NCBI GenBank assembly: GCA_040235395.1 | Contig: JBECKS010000130.1 | Location: 3,864 to 67,863 of the forward strand | Length of the DNA stretch: 64,000 nucleotides | Direction of reading: 5' to 3' | Source: JBECKS01 sp040235395 | GTDB lineage: Bacteria; Pseudomonadota; Gammaproteobacteria; Pseudomonadales; JBECKS01 | Shown here: positions 26,242 to 35,618 of the stretch, one piece after another | How positions within the stretch are numbered: the first letter of the stretch is position 1 | Layout: every line of letters begins with the position of its first letter | Program-made: the position numbers and the translations under genes | Notes under the pieces: generated by a model | What the model was told of the DNA's origin: nothing | Seen by the model: the letters and a program-made list of their open reading frames with translations, nothing else | The model's database searches: none

Positions 26242-27702
26242 ATGACATGGGAAAGCGTGATTGGACTTGAAATACACGTCCAACTTTCAACAGAATCAAA
26301 AATTTTTTCGTCAAGCCCAACAATATTTGGGCAGGAACAAAATACTCAGGCAAGCATTATCGATCTGGGTTTCCCCGGTGTGCTGCCCGTATTAAATAAA
26401 GAAGCCGTTAACAAGGCCATTCGTTTTGGCCTGGCAATCAATGCTGACATTTCAAGGAATACTATCTTTGCCAGAAAAAACTATTTCTACCCTGACCTTC
26501 CTAAAGGTTATCAAATCAGCCAGCTTGACGACCCAATTGTCGGTAAAGGAGAAGTCAGTATCCAGACTGAGAACGGTAGCAAGCTCATCGGTATAACTCG
26601 CGCTCACCTTGAAGAAGACGCAGGAAAGTCCATCCATGATATTCACTCTGACCAGACAGCCATTGATTTAAATCGTGCTGGAACACCTTTACTAGAAATC
26701 GTTTCTGAACCTGATATGCGCAACGCAAAAGAAGCTGTTGCTTATTTAAAACTCATTCACTCTCTGGTGCGCTACATTGATATTTCTGATGGCAACATGG
26801 CTGAAGGTTCGTTCCGTTGTGATGCAAATATCTCCATTCGACCTAAAGGCTCTTCTGAACTAGGTACACGTACTGAACTCAAGAACATCAACTCCTTCAA
26901 GTTTGTTGAAAAAGCTATCAATCTTGAAATTCAGAGGCAAATTGATGTGATTGAAGACGGGGGAAAAATTGTTCAGGAAACGCGTCTATATGATGCGATA
27001 AAAAATGAAACACGCTCGATGCGCTCCAAGGAAGAAGCTAATGATTATCGCTATTTCCCCGACCCCGACTTACTACCCTTAAGTATAGACGACGAATTGA
27101 TTGAAAATATCCGTAAGGAATTACCTGAGCTTCCCGACGCAAAAAAAGATCGCTTCATGCAGACATTCCAACTTGGCGACTATGATGCCTCTATACTTTC
27201 ACAAGACAAGGGTTGCAGTGAATTCTTTGAAAATACTTGTGCGCTTTTAACAAAAGCCGACGATGCAAAACTTGTGGCCAACTGGATTAATGGTGATATT
27301 AACGCGCGCCTCAACAAGGAAGAGCTCGATTTCGAACAGTTAAGAATATCTGCTGAACAATTATCAGGCTTGATTAATCGTATTTCCGATCAAAGCATCT
27401 CAAACAAGATTGCTAAACAGGTTTTCGAAATCATGTGGAGCAATAAAGAAGAAATCAGTGCTGATGCCATCATCGAAAAAGAAGGTTTGAAACAGGTATC
27501 CGACAGTGGTGCTATCGAAAAACTGGTGGATGACGTTATCAACAGTAACCCTGAACAAGTCGAAAACTTTCGTCAAGCCGAAGAAAAGAAAAAAGGGAAA
27601 ATGCTTGGCTTCTTTGTCGGCCAGATTATGAAAGCATCAAAAGGACAGGCAAACCCTCAACAGGTTAATGAAATTCTACTCAAGAAGCTGAATCAAGAAT
27701 AA
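26242..27702 (+). CDS. gatB: Asp/Glu-tRNA amidotransferase subunit B
   Basis: GatB phosphorylates the tRNA-linked Glu or Asp side chain and receives ammonia from GatA through a channel. The 486 residues include the GLEIHVQL motif at the start, the kinase core with FCYPDLPKGYQ-like FYPDLPKGYQ and HLEEDAGKS, the 'R-C-D-A-N-I-S-I-R' and 'E-L-K-N-I-N-S-F' blocks, the YRYFPDPDL motif and the C-terminal tRNA-binding YqeY-like tail. A strong terminator follows. Confidence 0.97.
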   Translation: MTWESVIGLEIHVQLSTESKIFSSSPTIFGQEQNTQASIIDLGFPGVLPVLNKEAVNKAIRFGLAINADISRNTIFARKNYFYPDLPKGYQISQLDDPIVGKGEVSIQTENGSKLIGITRAHLEEDAGKSIHDIHSDQTAIDLNRAGTPLLEIVSEPDMRNAKEAVAYLKLIHSLVRYIDISDGNMAEGSFRCDANISIRPKGSSELGTRTELKNINSFKFVEKAINLEIQRQIDVIEDGGKIVQETRLYDAIKNETRSMRSKEEANDYRYFPDPDLLPLSIDDELIENIRKELPELPDAKKDRFMQTFQLGDYDASILSQDKGCSEFFENTCALLTKADDAKLVANWINGDINARLNKEELDFEQLRISAEQLSGLINRISDQSISNKIAKQVFEIMWSNKEEISADAIIEKEGLKQVSDSGAIEKLVDDVINSNPEQVENFRQAEEKKKGKMLGFFVGQIMKASKGQANPQQVNEILLKKLNQE

Positions 27703-27710
27703 GAGTAATA

Positions 27711-27744
27711 AAAAAGCCGGATTGATTTGATCAACCCGGCTTTT
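27711..27744. terminator. Rho-independent terminator after gatB
   Basis: AAAAAGCCGG (27711-27720) pairs with the CCGGCTTTT ending at 27744, with an inner TTGAT/ATCAA pairing. A-rich and T-rich flanks let it act in both directions, so it may also stop transcription from the convergent gene at 27770-28558. Confidence 0.85.
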
Positions 27745-27769
27745 AGATAGCTAAGCTAAATGACGCTTG

Positions 27770-28558
27770 CTACTTTCTTACTTTCCCCGTTGCGCTATAC
27801 CAATTACTGTTAGGGAATTTTTTCTGCCTGGCAGCAATTTTCTTATTAATGGCTACTTCAAGCTTTAGCGCTTCAACATCTTCTGACCCCTTAAGGTAGG
27901 GAAGTGCGGGCTCCTCAATTAACAATAAAGTTGCTTTGGCATCACTTAATGGCAACTGTGCTACTAAAGCCTTGATGACTGTGGACGAACCCATAACATC
28001 AAAATCTTTCTCCCTGAGTGTTCCACCTTTACTTACATAATCCCTCTTCGGCTTAATAAGACGCTTGATGGTTGATAGCGTCAGTTTACGCGTATCTTCA
28101 TCATCAACATTAAGAAAAACCAGAAGCTTGGGCACATCTTCAATGTCGTGCATGTTCTTGAATACATCTTTAGTTAGCCCCCTGGCCTCTTTAACAACAT
28201 AAGGCTTGTCACTCAATTTCACGAAATACAAGAGGTTATTCATATCATCAACACCCAGTGATAGTTCCAGTTTTTCTAGATGGGCCTTGAACTTTTCCTT
28301 ATCAAGCTTTGACTGATTGAAGACACTCTGTTGTAGATAACTAAAGGCAAGAAACATAGTAGCCTGATTATCCTTACTATATTTTTCAGTTAAAGCTATA
28401 CAAGCCTCATACTTATCATCTTCAAACAACCTTTTTGCTTGAGATGTCCATGTAGCAGCTTGTACTGAAGATGCAAATAGCATCACAAATGCTAATGTAA
28501 AAACCTGGCGGAATATCGTTGTTAATTGATGATTAACTATTGATTTATTTTTGTTCAT
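27770..28558 (-). CDS. Exported helical protein of unknown function
   Basis: The product has 262 residues with a signal peptide ending near SVQA (about residue 34) and a good GGAGAGGG ribosome site six bases from the ATG. The mature part is almost all amphipathic helix with repeats resembling TPR/HEAT units: an N-terminal 'R-L-F-E-D-D-K-Y-E-A-C-I-A-L' TPR-like hairpin, then helices with L-T-L-S-T-I-K-R-L. It has few cysteines. I do not recognise a family; a periplasmic adaptor or stress protein is possible but not supported. It is a single gene convergent with gatB. Confidence 0.6.
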   Translation of the reverse strand: MNKNKSIVNHQLTTIFRQVFTLAFVMLFASSVQAATWTSQAKRLFEDDKYEACIALTEKYSKDNQATMFLAFSYLQQSVFNQSKLDKEKFKAHLEKLELSLGVDDMNNLLYFVKLSDKPYVVKEARGLTKDVFKNMHDIEDVPKLLVFLNVDDEDTRKLTLSTIKRLIKPKRDYVSKGGTLREKDFDVMGSSTVIKALVAQLPLSDAKATLLLIEEPALPYLKGSEDVEALKLEVAINKKIAARQKKFPNSNWYSATGKVRK

Positions 28559-28680
28559 TGTAAAACCCTCTCCTTCACCTTCTAATTCGTATAATTCGTA
28601 ATCCGGCTTTCAATTATAGACTTGCTTCTATAAGGAAGTCATTGACTGATTTGTTTGATTGAACACTTGAATACAAGCGC

Positions 28681-29454
28681 TTAGGCTTTTCGTAAAAATA
28701 CCAGTTCATGTTTGGAGCTTTGCTTGCTATCAAAACGATAGCCAGCTTCTGCAAATTTCTTGATGCCTTCTATATTCTGAACTCGGTTTCTAATGAGATA
28801 AGCACACATCATACCTCTCGCTTTCTTAGCAAGAAAACTAATGACTTTATATTGGCCATTCTTGAAATCCTTAAAAACAGGTGTCACGACTGGAAAATCA
28901 AGCGCCTTCTGATCCACTGACTTAAAATATTCATTCGAAGCTAGATTCACCAGAAAACCATCATCGCTTTCCTTTAAGGCTTTATTGAGATGCGTCGTAA
29001 TATCGTTTTTCCAGAAGTCATAGAGGTTCTCACCTTTGGGATTTTTTAACTGTGTGCCCATTTCCAGACGATATGCCTGCATCAAGTCCTTAGGTCGCAG
29101 GCATCCATACAAACCGGATAGAATTCGTAAATGCTTCTGCGCATATTCAAAATCATCTTTAGTGAATTGGTCTGTCGACATCCCCTGATAGACATCTCCT
29201 TTGAACGCCAGGAGAGCAGGTTTTGAATTTTTTACGTTAAAGGGCAAAGACCACTCCTGATAACGTTGTGTATTCAGTTCTGCAATAGAGGTACTCACAC
29301 CCATTAAAGATACGAAATCCTTGCTTTTAAATGTTTTCAATTCATCAACCAAGGTTTGTGCATTTTTCTTGAAGACTGGTTGAGAAGGCTTCACAAGTGG
29401 GCTTTCTTCAAATTCCATATCAAGTTTTTTTGCTGGTGATATCACGATAAACAT
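28681..29454 (-). CDS. yaaA: Peroxide stress protein YaaA
   Basis: YaaA (DUF328) lowers intracellular iron and limits DNA and protein damage during hydrogen peroxide stress; in E. coli it is under OxyR. The frame opens at 29493, but the ATG at 29454 is preferred: it gives MFIVISPAKKLD, the exact family N-terminus, with an AGAGA five to nine bases upstream. The 257 residues also show the 'L-x-A-F-x-G-D-V-Y-Q-G' and 'Y-D-F-W' motifs and a conserved C-terminal S-K-H-E-L-V-F. It is divergent from acs. Confidence 0.93.
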   Translation of the reverse strand: MFIVISPAKKLDMEFEESPLVKPSQPVFKKNAQTLVDELKTFKSKDFVSLMGVSTSIAELNTQRYQEWSLPFNVKNSKPALLAFKGDVYQGMSTDQFTKDDFEYAQKHLRILSGLYGCLRPKDLMQAYRLEMGTQLKNPKGENLYDFWKNDITTHLNKALKESDDGFLVNLASNEYFKSVDQKALDFPVVTPVFKDFKNGQYKVISFLAKKARGMMCAYLIRNRVQNIEGIKKFAEAGYRFDSKQSSKHELVFLRKA

Positions 29455-29554
29455 ATTTTTCTCTTTGTTTTTCCTGTAGTTACAAATGACCACGTATTCT
29501 GCTCGATTTATTCGGGCAGTACAATTTTAGAAGCAAACCTAGCACTGACTTGAG

Positions 29555-29583
29555 TTGACCGCTTTCCTTATTTAGTCGATTAT
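29555..29583 (+). promoter_or_regulatory. Candidate sigma-70 promoter for acs
   Basis: TTGACC (29555-29560) is followed after exactly 17 bases by GATTAT (29578-29583), which would start transcription about 30 bases ahead of the acs ATG. Confidence 0.5.
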
Positions 29584-29620
29584 CTTGAAGCTCTAATGAA
29601 TGATATCCAGAGGAACAAAC

Positions 29621-31552
29621 ATGAGTCAGGAAAAGATCTATCACGCGCCAGCAAATTATCAGTCTCACCTTAATGAAGATGGTTATCGGGAGATGTATGA
29701 AGCATCTATCAAAAACCCGAGTGAATTCTGGAGTGATCAGGCAAGAAAAACTCTAGACTGGTTCAAGAAGTGGGATGAAGTCTGTCACGCCGATTTTATC
29801 AAAGCGGATATTAGATGGTTCTCTGGTGCAGAGCTCAATGTGTCTTATAACTGCATTGACCGCCATCTTCCTGCACGCGCACAACAAACGGCCATCATTT
29901 GGGAGGGAGATAACCCTTCGGAAGACAAACACATCAGCTATGCCGAACTCCATGAGCAAGTTTGTCGACTTGCAAATGTCTTAAAAGCTCGAGGAGTTAA
30001 AAAAGGAGATCGCGTATGCATTTATATGCCCATGATTCCTGAAGCAGCCTACGCCATGCTTGCCTGCACCCGAATTGGCGCAATTCATTCGGTAGTATTT
30101 GGAGGTTTTTCACCAAGCGCCCTTAAAGACCGGATTCTGGATTCCGATTGCCAGACACTCATCACAGCAGATGAAGGCTTGCGAGGCGGCAAGATTGTGC
30201 CTCTCAAGGAAAACGCCGATAAAGCGCTAGAGTCATGCCCTAATGTATCAAGCGTCATTGTAGTAAAGAGAACAGGAAACCCAGTGGGCTGGTCTGAAGG
30301 AAGGGATATCTGGTATCACGATGAAATCAGCAAAGTATCCCCTGACTGCGATGCCACACCTGTTTCTGCAGAAGACCCCATGTTTATTCTTTACACGTCT
30401 GGCTCAACCGGAAAGCCGAAAGGTGTTCTTCACACAACGGCTGGTTATTTGCTTCAGTCTGCCCTTACCCATAAATATGTCCTGAATTATCAGGAAGGCG
30501 ATGTCTACTGGTGTACTGCTGATGTGGGCTGGATTACGGGACATTCCTATATTGTTTATGGCCCTCTGGCGAATGGTGCTATTAGCTTAATGTTTGAAGG
30601 TGTGCCCAATTACCCCGATGCTTCACGCTGTTGGCAGGTTATCGACAAGCATCAGGTAAACACCTTCTACACAGCGCCAACGGCTATTCGCGCATTAATG
30701 GCTGCAGGTGATAGCTTTGTAGAAGCATGTTCCAGAAAAAGCCTTAAGCTACTTGGAACTGTTGGCGAGCCAATTAACCCCGAAGCGTGGGAGTGGTACT
30801 ACCGTGTTGTCGGTGAAGAGCGCTGCCCCATTGTGGATACCTGGTGGCAGACTGAAACGGGCTCTGTTCTCATTGCACCCATTCCTGGCGCCTGCCCGAT
30901 GAAGCCTGGGGCAGCTAGCCTACCCTTCTTTGGAGTAGAACCCGCTATCCTGGACAATGATGGTAATGAATTAGAGGGAGAGTGTTCTGGAAATCTGGTC
31001 ATCAAAAGTTCATGGCCAAGCCAGATAAGAACAGTATACGGCGATCATCAACGTTGTATTGATACCTACTTCAGTACCTATAAAGGCTATTACGTCACTG
31101 GGGACGGTGCTAAACGCGATCAAGACGGTTTTTACTGGATAACAGGTCGTGTAGATGATGTATTAAATGTTTCCGGACACAGACTTGGAACAGCGGAAAT
31201 CGAGAGTGCGCTCGTTCTTCATCCTTATATCGCTGAAGCCGCCGTCGTTGGCTACCCACATGATATTAAAGGTCAGGGCATCTATGCCTATATCACCCCC
31301 ATGTCTGGGAAAACAGTTGATGACAACATAAGAAAAGAGCTTCTTGATCTTGTCACTAAAGAGATAGGTTCCATTGCCAAGCCTGATTTACTCCAGGTGG
31401 CACCCTCCCTTCCCAAAACGCGATCCGGGAAAATCATGAGGAGAATCCTTAGAAAAATTGCAACCAACGAAATTGATTCCCTTGGCGATACCTCAACACT
31501 CGCTGACCCTAGTGTGGTTGATGTACTTATTAAGGAGCGTTTGAATCAATAA
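29621..31552 (+). CDS. acs: Acetyl-CoA synthetase Acs
   Basis: Acs activates acetate to acetyl-CoA through an acetyl-adenylate and is the high-affinity acetate-scavenging enzyme. The ATG at 29621 is chosen because an AGAGGA lies six bases before it; an upstream in-frame ATG at 29600 would put that site inside the gene. The 643 residues carry the AMP-binding loop TSGSTGKPKG (259-268), the W-W-Q-T-E-T-G motif, and Lys604 in RSGKIMRR, which in relatives is inactivated by acetylation. Confidence 0.97.
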   Translation: MSQEKIYHAPANYQSHLNEDGYREMYEASIKNPSEFWSDQARKTLDWFKKWDEVCHADFIKADIRWFSGAELNVSYNCIDRHLPARAQQTAIIWEGDNPSEDKHISYAELHEQVCRLANVLKARGVKKGDRVCIYMPMIPEAAYAMLACTRIGAIHSVVFGGFSPSALKDRILDSDCQTLITADEGLRGGKIVPLKENADKALESCPNVSSVIVVKRTGNPVGWSEGRDIWYHDEISKVSPDCDATPVSAEDPMFILYTSGSTGKPKGVLHTTAGYLLQSALTHKYVLNYQEGDVYWCTADVGWITGHSYIVYGPLANGAISLMFEGVPNYPDASRCWQVIDKHQVNTFYTAPTAIRALMAAGDSFVEACSRKSLKLLGTVGEPINPEAWEWYYRVVGEERCPIVDTWWQTETGSVLIAPIPGACPMKPGAASLPFFGVEPAILDNDGNELEGECSGNLVIKSSWPSQIRTVYGDHQRCIDTYFSTYKGYYVTGDGAKRDQDGFYWITGRVDDVLNVSGHRLGTAEIESALVLHPYIAEAAVVGYPHDIKGQGIYAYITPMSGKTVDDNIRKELLDLVTKEIGSIAKPDLLQVAPSLPKTRSGKIMRRILRKIATNEIDSLGDTSTLADPSVVDVLIKERLNQ

Positions 31553-31592
31553 GCTAAACCAGCTTTCAAACACGAAATTTGACACTTTACCT

Positions 31593-31633
31593 AGCCCTGA
31601 CAATCTCGCTAGAATCAAGCGCTTTGCAGGGCT
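31593..31633 (+). repeat. Inverted repeat downstream of acs
   Basis: AGCCCTG (31593-31599) pairs with CAGGGCT (31627-31633) across a 27-base loop. It may be part of the acs terminator or of the leader of the next gene; the loop is long and there is no T-run, so assignment is uncertain. Confidence 0.3.
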
Positions 31634-31740
31634 CAAGGCATTACCTAAAAATAAATAAATCCCTAGAAATAATTCAAGCAATAACTATAGCCACCCTCTG
31701 CGAATAACCACCATTTCTTACACAACTTAAGGAGAGATTT

Positions 31741-33618
31741 ATGTTGTCTGGAACCAGTCAATTTGTTCGAGCTACGTTGTTAGCATTTGCTTCACTGCTA
31801 ATGCTAGTAAATTCACCAGCTTATGCCCGCTTTGGTGATGGCCTTGAAGCTGAAGAAATGGAGGCATTGAAGAAGGCCTGGGATTTGGATCCTGGTGCAA
31901 TCGTTAACAATAACAAGGTGCTGAAAAAACTTTCAGCAGACCAAATCTCTGAATTAATCGAATACAAAGATACTTCCCACTATAGCTTCTTACACGTTGT
32001 TGTGGTTAAAGGTGAAGAACTCGGTAATGGTGCCTTAGGAAAACAGAATTACAAACTATCCATCATGACGCGCATTGGAAACCGACTGGAACCAATCCCT
32101 TTCCAGATAGATGAAGTGGATTTATCAGGTCTAGCCTATATTCCAGGTCTTAAAAAACGGGATTATGCAATTGACGGTACTGAAAAGGTTTTCGATAAAC
32201 AGGACGAAATAGCTTTCATGTATCGCGATGCAGGCTTGGAAAAATATCAGGCAGGCAAAACCTTGTTACCCAGAGGAAAGGTGCTAAAAGAAATTGTGCT
32301 TACCTTTCAAGACCGAAAGCCCAGATACGCTTACCTTGTCGAGGATAACAACAAAAGAAACACTGCTAATTATGTCAACATGGACATCGCCACAGGGAAT
32401 TTCGACTCCACTTATTACAACATGAGCTGGGATCCCAACAACTTTTCACAGATTCGTAATGTTATTCCCAAAGTTGGACCGGAACAGGGTAAAAATGTGC
32501 TGGACAACATTTACTTTGAGGTAAGCACTGGAATATTTAACAAGAACGTTCGTTTCGGATTGAACTCCAAAAAACATATTTTTGCTGAGATCATTGGCAT
32601 CAAACAAGGCCCAATCAGGGTTAACGCCATGGTAAAAGGAAGAGTCAAGTATGTTGGCATACCCTCCATGCCTTATTACGTGAACATGGTTTTCAGTGAA
32701 CAAAGTATAAGCTTCAGAAGCCGTACAACATTGGATGGTTATAAATACGCAAAATACGCAGCTGCCATTTTAAAAGATCCTGGAATTTACGTGAGCATGG
32801 ACTTCCATAATATTGACGGCGCTCACATTAATTTCCATTCCATAGCTGATTCCAATGAGTTGCCAACAGTGGATGGGAAAATGTCTGCAATTGAGCACCG
32901 TATTAACGAAGAGAGACTGCCTGGAAACTGGTTCTGGATCGACAGTGGTCACGGCTGGAACATCTATTTTTCTAATAACTGGCCCATCATAGAAGGAGGT
33001 CTCTTCGACGCTTTCTTGGCGGGCATGTCCTTCCACATGGTGTATGAAGACGATATTAGCAAAACTACAGAATATGAACGCTTCCCTGGTGGCGAACCGA
33101 GAATAGGTGTTGAAGGGCGAGGGATTCCGCAGGTAGCAATGGAATTGATAAGCTCCATTAGCGGTATCCCCTTTAGCGATGTTCCTTCTATGGGCGGTCT
33201 TGTTGATTTTATGATTGAAGAGGGTGACAAAGGGGATCTTAATAAATTAAACAAGATTGTTGCAGAAGTGCTCGTTGAACAGAGGGAAATGGGTAAAATC
33301 AAAAACAGCAAAGAGCTAGCTGATGCATTTTTGGCAGACTTCAATTTAGTAGGTGTTAGAAGTCCAAATAGGCCTAAGTTGAATCAGGCGTTTCGTACTA
33401 CTATCGAGAAGCTGGATAGATTTGAGAATTTTAATGTAGGTCAGGCAGCAAAGGATTTCAAAGCAGCAAGTAAAGCAATTGGTCTTGATCTGGAACTGAT
33501 TCATTATGCCCCCAGAGACAATGTGCTCTGGTTTCCGGACTCAATGGGCGATGGAGGCCCGGATGGTTTCAGGATAGAAGTTCAGGAGCCTCCTAAGTTT
33601 AAAATTAACAACATCTAG
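31741..33618 (+). CDS. Large exported protein of unknown function
   Basis: This 625-residue protein has a clear signal peptide cleaved near SPAYA (residue 29) and a perfect AAGGAGAG ribosome site. The body is mostly beta-rich with many Tyr/Asn/Phe; visible blocks are 'R-L-E-P-I-P-F-Q-I-D-E-V-D' near 120, 'D-K-Q-D-E-I-A-F-M-Y-R-D-A-G' near 160, and 'P-G-N-W-F-W-I-D-S-G-H-G-W-N' near 395. The last ~150 residues become helical (G-D-K-G-D-L-N-K-L-N-K-I-V...). It has no Cys, no membrane anchor and no recognised enzyme motif. It is a single-gene unit with its own terminator. I do not recognise the family; a secreted or periplasmic binding or surface role is possible. Confidence 0.65.
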   Translation: MLSGTSQFVRATLLAFASLLMLVNSPAYARFGDGLEAEEMEALKKAWDLDPGAIVNNNKVLKKLSADQISELIEYKDTSHYSFLHVVVVKGEELGNGALGKQNYKLSIMTRIGNRLEPIPFQIDEVDLSGLAYIPGLKKRDYAIDGTEKVFDKQDEIAFMYRDAGLEKYQAGKTLLPRGKVLKEIVLTFQDRKPRYAYLVEDNNKRNTANYVNMDIATGNFDSTYYNMSWDPNNFSQIRNVIPKVGPEQGKNVLDNIYFEVSTGIFNKNVRFGLNSKKHIFAEIIGIKQGPIRVNAMVKGRVKYVGIPSMPYYVNMVFSEQSISFRSRTTLDGYKYAKYAAAILKDPGIYVSMDFHNIDGAHINFHSIADSNELPTVDGKMSAIEHRINEERLPGNWFWIDSGHGWNIYFSNNWPIIEGGLFDAFLAGMSFHMVYEDDISKTTEYERFPGGEPRIGVEGRGIPQVAMELISSISGIPFSDVPSMGGLVDFMIEEGDKGDLNKLNKIVAEVLVEQREMGKIKNSKELADAFLADFNLVGVRSPNRPKLNQAFRTTIEKLDRFENFNVGQAAKDFKAASKAIGLDLELIHYAPRDNVLWFPDSMGDGGPDGFRIEVQEPPKFKINNI

Positions 33619-33640
33619 GGGGTGTTGTTGGAGCAACCAT

Positions 33641-33672
33641 AAAAAAAAGCCGCATTAAGCGGCTTTTTTTTA
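33641..33672. terminator. Bidirectional Rho-independent terminator
   Basis: A run of A, then GCCGC, a five-base loop ATTAA, GCGGC and a long run of T give a textbook hairpin between two convergent genes (31741-33618 and 33704-34729). It can serve both strands. Confidence 0.92.
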
Positions 33673-33703
33673 TGGCTAGCGAAAAGTAGGCTTGAAAATA
33701 AAT

Positions 33704-34729
33704 CTACTTATCTCTTTTTCGTTTTAAAGGAACTGCTGTAAGCAGAAGTAATAGAATGGACAATGGAAAACGCCCTTCTGGACAGCTTCCCCCTGGTTTA
33801 ATAGCGTTTATAGGGCTAACGTGATTTGCCGCCGTTTGGGTATAAATTAAATCACCATTTACTAAATTGGTGGCTGGAACACCAAAACCTGTGCTGTTGA
33901 TAGAAAGATTGGTAATTCCCTGGTCAGGCACCAAGGTCATATCAATATACATGGAGTAATCTGTACTGCTGCCACCTAGTCTGGGTCTAAAATCCATCTG
34001 AATCTGAATAGCACCACCACCCAAGTCTGTTAAAAGAATACTATCCACGTTCCAGTAAAGTGGTCTTGGCTGCCCACCAACAAGGGCCAAACCTGATCCA
34101 TGTTGCCCACCATTGACAAAAGCATCCCTCAAATCTGAATTCTTGTTCTTGCACTCAATCACATTACCATTGTTGGTTGGCTCACCTAAATTTTCAGTTA
34201 AATCTTCAAGCAAAACCAAACCAGTTCGCTCAACACGCCCTCTACCGGTATCCTGACAACTATTTTGATCTACTGGATAGCCACTGACATAAAAACCCAT
34301 GAAGTCCATCCATTCCACACGGCTTCTAGTTTCAAACTTCAACAGAACATCATTTAAGCCCATCCAGTGTTCAAGATAGATGCCATAGAGTGACAAGGAG
34401 TCTTCATAGTTTCCGAAATAAAGAGTCAGCTCATCCCCAAACACAATAGGGTTTAATTTAAGACAGCCTCCACCAATCGTTTCCTTTTCTCCAACGGTAG
34501 CTACAACAGGTTTGGTACCACCAAAATTAAACGTGTAATCAGCAAGGTCATAATCCCATGTATTATTACTAGCAATAGGAAGCAATCTGGATAAATCCAG
34601 ATCAAGCACCTGATCATTTGCAGGAGTAATAAGGTCAACGCTAGTGGTGATATTTACCGCGTGTGCCATGCCTGTGGAGGCCACAAGAACCACGCCAAAC
34701 ATTGCTTTCAAATGCCTATACATCTTCAC
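33704..34729 (-). CDS. Exported protein with C-terminal sorting-type tail
   Basis: The 341 residues start at a GTG (34729; an ATG two codons later is possible) with a signal peptide ending near MAHA. The mature region is beta-rich, with a Cys pair and the motif 'Y-W-N-V-D-S-I-L-L-T-D-L-G-G-G-A'. The last ~31 residues form a three-part tail: PGGSCPEG, then a hydrophobic stretch (F-P-L-S-I-L-L-L-L-L-T-A-V-P-L), then K-R-K-R-D-K. This layout resembles GlyGly-CTERM or related surface-sorting signals cut by rhombosortase-like proteases, whose targets are often exported by type II secretion. No sortase lies in the window. The domain family was not recognised. Confidence 0.6.
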   Translation of the reverse strand: MKMYRHLKAMFGVVLVASTGMAHAVNITTSVDLITPANDQVLDLDLSRLLPIASNNTWDYDLADYTFNFGGTKPVVATVGEKETIGGGCLKLNPIVFGDELTLYFGNYEDSLSLYGIYLEHWMGLNDVLLKFETRSRVEWMDFMGFYVSGYPVDQNSCQDTGRGRVERTGLVLLEDLTENLGEPTNNGNVIECKNKNSDLRDAFVNGGQHGSGLALVGGQPRPLYWNVDSILLTDLGGGAIQIQMDFRPRLGGSSTDYSMYIDMTLVPDQGITNLSINSTGFGVPATNLVNGDLIYTQTAANHVSPINAIKPGGSCPEGRFPLSILLLLLTAVPLKRKRDK

Positions 34730-35097
34730 TATGGGTAACTCTCTTACTGAACTTAATTATTATTCTTTTCAATGCGATATATACCTGTCGGGCACCAAGC
34801 CTACCCCTACAAGGTAATGTCTACAGCCTTCCAATACTACAACAATTAGCATCAGAATGTTAAACCAATTTATCAAAAGTCCCTCATTCGCACCTACTAT
34901 ATTGCTGTAATCAACACCACCTTAACAGCTGTCATCCACCATTTCATTTGACTGACTAGAGAGCAAAAAACCCTAGCAGGGGAGGAAGGTAACGCTAAAT
35001 ATGATGAAACCGTCAATCCATTGCCCGGATGACCGCACAAAACGCCCTGAAAAGCCCTATAATTGGCAAGAAAGAGCCTCAGAAGAGCTGCTTCTGA
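34730..35097. other. Intergenic region, 368 bp
   Basis: The region lies upstream of the tail-bearing protein gene and downstream of the two-gene unit ending at 35098. A TATATA near 34779 (minus strand, GGTATATATCGC) is a possible -10 for the gene at 33704-34729, without a clear -35. A terminator-like hairpin at its right end is listed separately. Nothing else is seen. Confidence 0.4.
35079..35097 (-). terminator. Possible terminator after the 35098-36914 unit
   Basis: TCAGAAG (35079-35085) and CTTCTGA (35091-35097) form a 7-bp stem with a 5-base loop directly after the stop codon. On the minus strand it is followed by GGCTCTTTCTT, only moderately T-rich. Confidence 0.5.
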
Positions 35098-35607
35098 CTA
35101 CTCCGTCTCTTCAGGAATGAATATGGCTTTTGTGATATCGAAGTCACATTGGGCTGATTTAGCGCCACTCCTAACTTCCACGCCAAGAGACTTGCTATCA
35201 AATATGAATTTATATCCTCCATCCTTACTATCGACAGAGAGCGTAGATTGCTCACCCTGAATCACCAAAGCCTGAAATAGTACATCCTTGAAGGAAGCGT
35301 ATGGATGATCAACGTAAAACTCTGAATAGATTTTTTCCTTTTTAGCACTAAAGACAGTAAATACAGTTTCAGGAGAAACAAACAAATCGACGAAACAATC
35401 ACCCCTATCTCCCGACCGACCCAATTCAATTTTTCCGACACCATTAGGAAACTTCGAAGTCTGGGCTGCAAGCATGTTCTGAAGCGCACCATTTACTTCC
35501 CCATGCTTTCTATCCAATCTAATACGCTCTGCACTAACCATAGTAGAAACAACAAGCAGAATGGTAACCGCGAGAGAAAGAACTGATTTTTGAAATAGTC
35601 TAGTCAT
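35098..35607 (-). CDS. Small exported protein of unknown function
   Basis: The product has 169 residues with a signal peptide ending near TMVSA (about residue 26) and a GAGG ahead of the ATG. The mature part is mixed alpha/beta with two cysteines (G-D-C-F-V-D and S-A-Q-C-D-F) that could form a disulfide in the periplasm. It starts 11 bases after the coiled-coil/hydrolase-like gene, so the two are very likely one operon and may act together. I do not recognise a family. Confidence 0.6.
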   Translation of the reverse strand: MTRLFQKSVLSLAVTILLVVSTMVSAERIRLDRKHGEVNGALQNMLAAQTSKFPNGVGKIELGRSGDRGDCFVDLFVSPETVFTVFSAKKEKIYSEFYVDHPYASFKDVLFQALVIQGEQSTLSVDSKDGGYKFIFDSKSLGVEVRSGAKSAQCDFDITKAIFIPEETE

Positions 35608-35618
35608 ACTCTATTGCC

